Positions 3,919-5,747 of a DNA stretch of 5,747 bases are shown here, piece by piece. How positions within the stretch are numbered: position 1 is the stretch's first letter; every line of letters starts with the position of its first letter. The notes under the pieces are model-generated. The model was given only the letters and a program-made list of their open reading frames with translations, had not been told where the DNA came from and did not search any database. A program made the translations under genes and the position numbers. This DNA is from Alphaproteobacteria bacterium (GTDB lineage: Bacteria; Pseudomonadota; Alphaproteobacteria; Acetobacterales; Acetobacteraceae). The stretch is from the NCBI GenBank assembly GCA_013298245.1, contig JAAFHD010000254.1, forward strand, positions 1 to 5,747, written 5' to 3'.

Positions 3919-5747
3919 TTATTGGCAGGCCAGGCATTCCTCATAATTGTTGCCCGCCGCCGCCGTGGCCGCCGCCGCCGCGGCTTCATCCACATCGCGC
4001 TTGGTCTGCACCATCACCGCCTTCTCGCTGATCGCATCCGCGCGTTGGATCGACAGGCTGCGGCAATAATACAGCGACTTCACGCCACGCTTCCACGCCA
4101 TCAGGTGGATCTGGTGCAGGTCCCGCTTATGCACATTCGCCGGCAGGAACACGTTCAGCGACTGCGCCTGGCAGATGAAGGGCGTGCGGTCAGCGGCGTG
4201 TTCCACCACCCAGCGCTGATCCAGTTCAAACGCCGTCTTGAAGGTCGCGCGCTCCTGGTCCGTGAGGAAATCCAGGTGCTGCACGCTGCCCTTGTTGACG
4301 GTGATGCTGGTCCAGGTGTCGCTGTCATCGCGCCCATGCTTGGCCAGCACCTTTTGCAGATGCGGGCTGCGCACGATGAAGCTGCCGGACAGCGTCTTGT
4401 GGTTATAGACATTCGCCGCCACCGGCTCGATGCCCGGGGACGCACCACCACAGATGATGGAAATCGACGCCGTCGGCGCGATCGCCATCTTGTTGGAAAA
4501 CCGCTCCATGAAGCCGTATTCGGCGGCATCCGGGCAGGGGCCGCGTTCCTCGGCCAGCACGCGACTCGCGACATCCGCCTGTTCGCGGATGTGCTTGAAC
4601 ATCTTCTTGTTCCACACCTTCGCGACCACGCTTTCGAACGGCACGTTCAGCGCCTGCAGGAAGCTGTGGAAGCCCATCACACCGAGGCCCACCGAGCGCT
4701 CGCGCATCGCCGAATAGCGCGCCTTGGCCATGCTGTCCGGCGCTGTGTCGATGAAGTTCTGCAGGACATTGTCCAGGAAGCGCATCACATCGGGGATGAA
4801 GTGCGTGTCGTCCTTCCACTCCATCCAGGTCTCAAGGTTCAAGGACGACAGGCAGCACACCGCGGTGCGGTCCTCACCCAGATGGTCGCGCCCCGTCGGC
4901 AGCGTGATTTCGCTGCACAGGTTGGAGGTCTTCACCTCCAGCCCCGCCAGCTTGTGGTGCTCAGGCCGCGCATTGTTCACCGCGTCGGAGAAGATGATGT
5001 AAGGCTCACCCGTCTCGATCCGCGCCGTCAGCATGCGAATCCAGATCGACCGCGCGGACACCGTGCGCACAACGGCGCCATCCTTTGGCGACAACAGCGC
5101 CCAGGCCTCATCGGCTTCCACCGCGCGCATGAATGCATCCGACACCAGGATGCCATGGTGCAGGTTCAGCGCCTTGCGATTCGGGTCACCCCCGGTCGGC
5201 CGGCGAATCTCAATGAATTCCTCGATCTCCGGGTGATGCACCGGCAGATACACCGCCGCCGACCCACGCCGCAGCGACCCCTGCGAAATCGCCAGGGTCA
5301 AACTATCCATCACCCGAATGAACGGCACGATGCCCGAGGTCTTGCCATTCTGCCCGACCTTCTCGCCGAGCGACCGCAAATTCCCCCAATACGACCCGAT
5401 GCCACCGCCCTTGGACGCCAGCCACACATTCTCATTCCACAGCCCGACAATGCTCTCCAGGCTGTCCTGCGCCTCGTTCAGGAAGCAGGAAATCGGCAGC
5501 CCGCGCGTCGTACCCCCGTTCGACAGCACAGGCGTTGCCGGCATGAACCACAGCTTGGAGATATAGTCGTAGATGCGCTGCGCATGCGCCGCGTCATCGC
5601 CATAGGCGGACGCCACGCGCGCGAACAAATCCTGGTAGGATTCGCCCGGCAGCAGATAGCGATCATCCAGCGTCGCCTTGCCGAATTCCGTCAGCAACGC
5701 GTCGCGCGCGCGGTCCACCTGAACCGGATGGTGACCCTGCAATTGAA
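3919..5747 (-). CDS. nrdA: Class I ribonucleoside-diphosphate reductase, large (alpha) subunit; N-terminus outside window
   Basis: NrdA reduces ribonucleoside diphosphates to deoxyribonucleotides, with the radical supplied by NrdB. The 607 residues counted from the TTG at 5742 contain all catalytic elements. C86 (GLPISCFLNE) and C296 (TAVCCLSSLNL) match the redox pair C225/C462 of E. coli, N274/C276/E278 (SNLCSEITLP) match N437/C439/E441, and Y558-Y559 (KSLYYCRS) match the Y730/Y731 radical-transfer pair. The C-terminal CLAC (C603/C606), on a flexible tail with an Ala run (587-596), is the thioredoxin or glutaredoxin-linked shuttle. The double Tyr argues for class I rather than cobalamin-dependent class II. 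The frame stays open past 5742 to the edge, and TTG is a poor start, so the true start is probably just beyond the window. C86 sits so near the visible end that an N-terminal ATP-cone is probably missing unless the gene extends well further. It is convergent with rpmB and ends at a strong terminator, and no nrdB follows it. Confidence 0.96.
   Translation of the reverse strand, partial: QLQGHHPVQVDRARDALLTEFGKATLDDRYLLPGESYQDLFARVASAYGDDAAHAQRIYDYISKLWFMPATPVLSNGGTTRGLPISCFLNEAQDSLESIVGLWNENVWLASKGGGIGSYWGNLRSLGEKVGQNGKTSGIVPFIRVMDSLTLAISQGSLRRGSAAVYLPVHHPEIEEFIEIRRPTGGDPNRKALNLHHGILVSDAFMRAVEADEAWALLSPKDGAVVRTVSARSIWIRMLTARIETGEPYIIFSDAVNNARPEHHKLAGLEVKTSNLCSEITLPTGRDHLGEDRTAVCCLSSLNLETWMEWKDDTHFIPDVMRFLDNVLQNFIDTAPDSMAKARYSAMRERSVGLGVMGFHSFLQALNVPFESVVAKVWNKKMFKHIREQADVASRVLAEERGPCPDAAEYGFMERFSNKMAIAPTASISIICGGASPGIEPVAANVYNHKTLSGSFIVRSPHLQKVLAKHGRDDSDTWTSITVNKGSVQHLDFLTDQERATFKTAFELDQRWVVEHAADRTPFICQAQSLNVFLPANVHKRDLHQIHLMAWKRGVKSLYYCRSLSIQRADAISEKAVMVQTKRDVDEAAAAAATAAAGNNYEECLACQ

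Noticed and set aside
5740..5742. TTG at 5742 as the real nrdA start
   Set aside because: The frame remains open to the window edge and no upstream sequence is visible to test for a ribosome binding site. The start is more likely beyond 5747.

Overview
The window is GC-rich, densely coded bacterial chromosome. It holds one partial surface or secreted protein gene, a two-gene signalling cassette, two housekeeping genes on the + strand (fdxA, rpmB) and a convergent nucleotide-metabolism gene (nrdA) on the - strand. The FdxA, L28 and NrdA sequences look alphaproteobacterial. The strong G/C third-position bias and the short NrdA with an Ala-rich tail would suit a Rhodospirillales/Acetobacteraceae-type organism. 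That placement is from memory of the families, not from a search.

Layout. Positions 1-1073 (+) are the 3' end of an RTX calcium-binding protein, with nonapeptide repeats and a C-terminal type I secretion region; its start lies left of the window. An imperfect hairpin (1081-1114) follows, abutting the GTG start of a small histidine phosphotransfer (Hpt) protein (1115-1447). That gene overlaps by four bases (ATGA) a full-length NtrC-family sigma-54-dependent response regulator (1444-2877). No sensor kinase is present, so the pair has the same layout as Vibrio LuxU-LuxO. A 124-base gap carries direct repeats and a plausible housekeeping promoter before the 7Fe ferredoxin gene fdxA (3002-3334). 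A second promoter-like sequence precedes rpmB (3429-3722, ribosomal protein L28). Between the convergent rpmB and nrdA lies a 196-base gap with a weak + strand hairpin and a very clear - strand intrinsic terminator (3859-3891). The class I ribonucleotide reductase large subunit gene (stop at 3919) runs off the right edge.

How they work together. The Hpt protein and the response regulator almost certainly form one phosphorelay output, fed by an unlinked hybrid kinase and acting through RpoN. The adjacent RTX gene is a possible but unproven target. fdxA, rpmB and nrdA are ordinary housekeeping genes with their own signals.

I see no mobile element, CRISPR array, tRNA or rRNA, and nothing that amounts to a clearly new system. 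The points most worth a second look are the kinase-less Hpt/sigma-54 regulator pair and the cluster of inverted repeats around the Hpt start.
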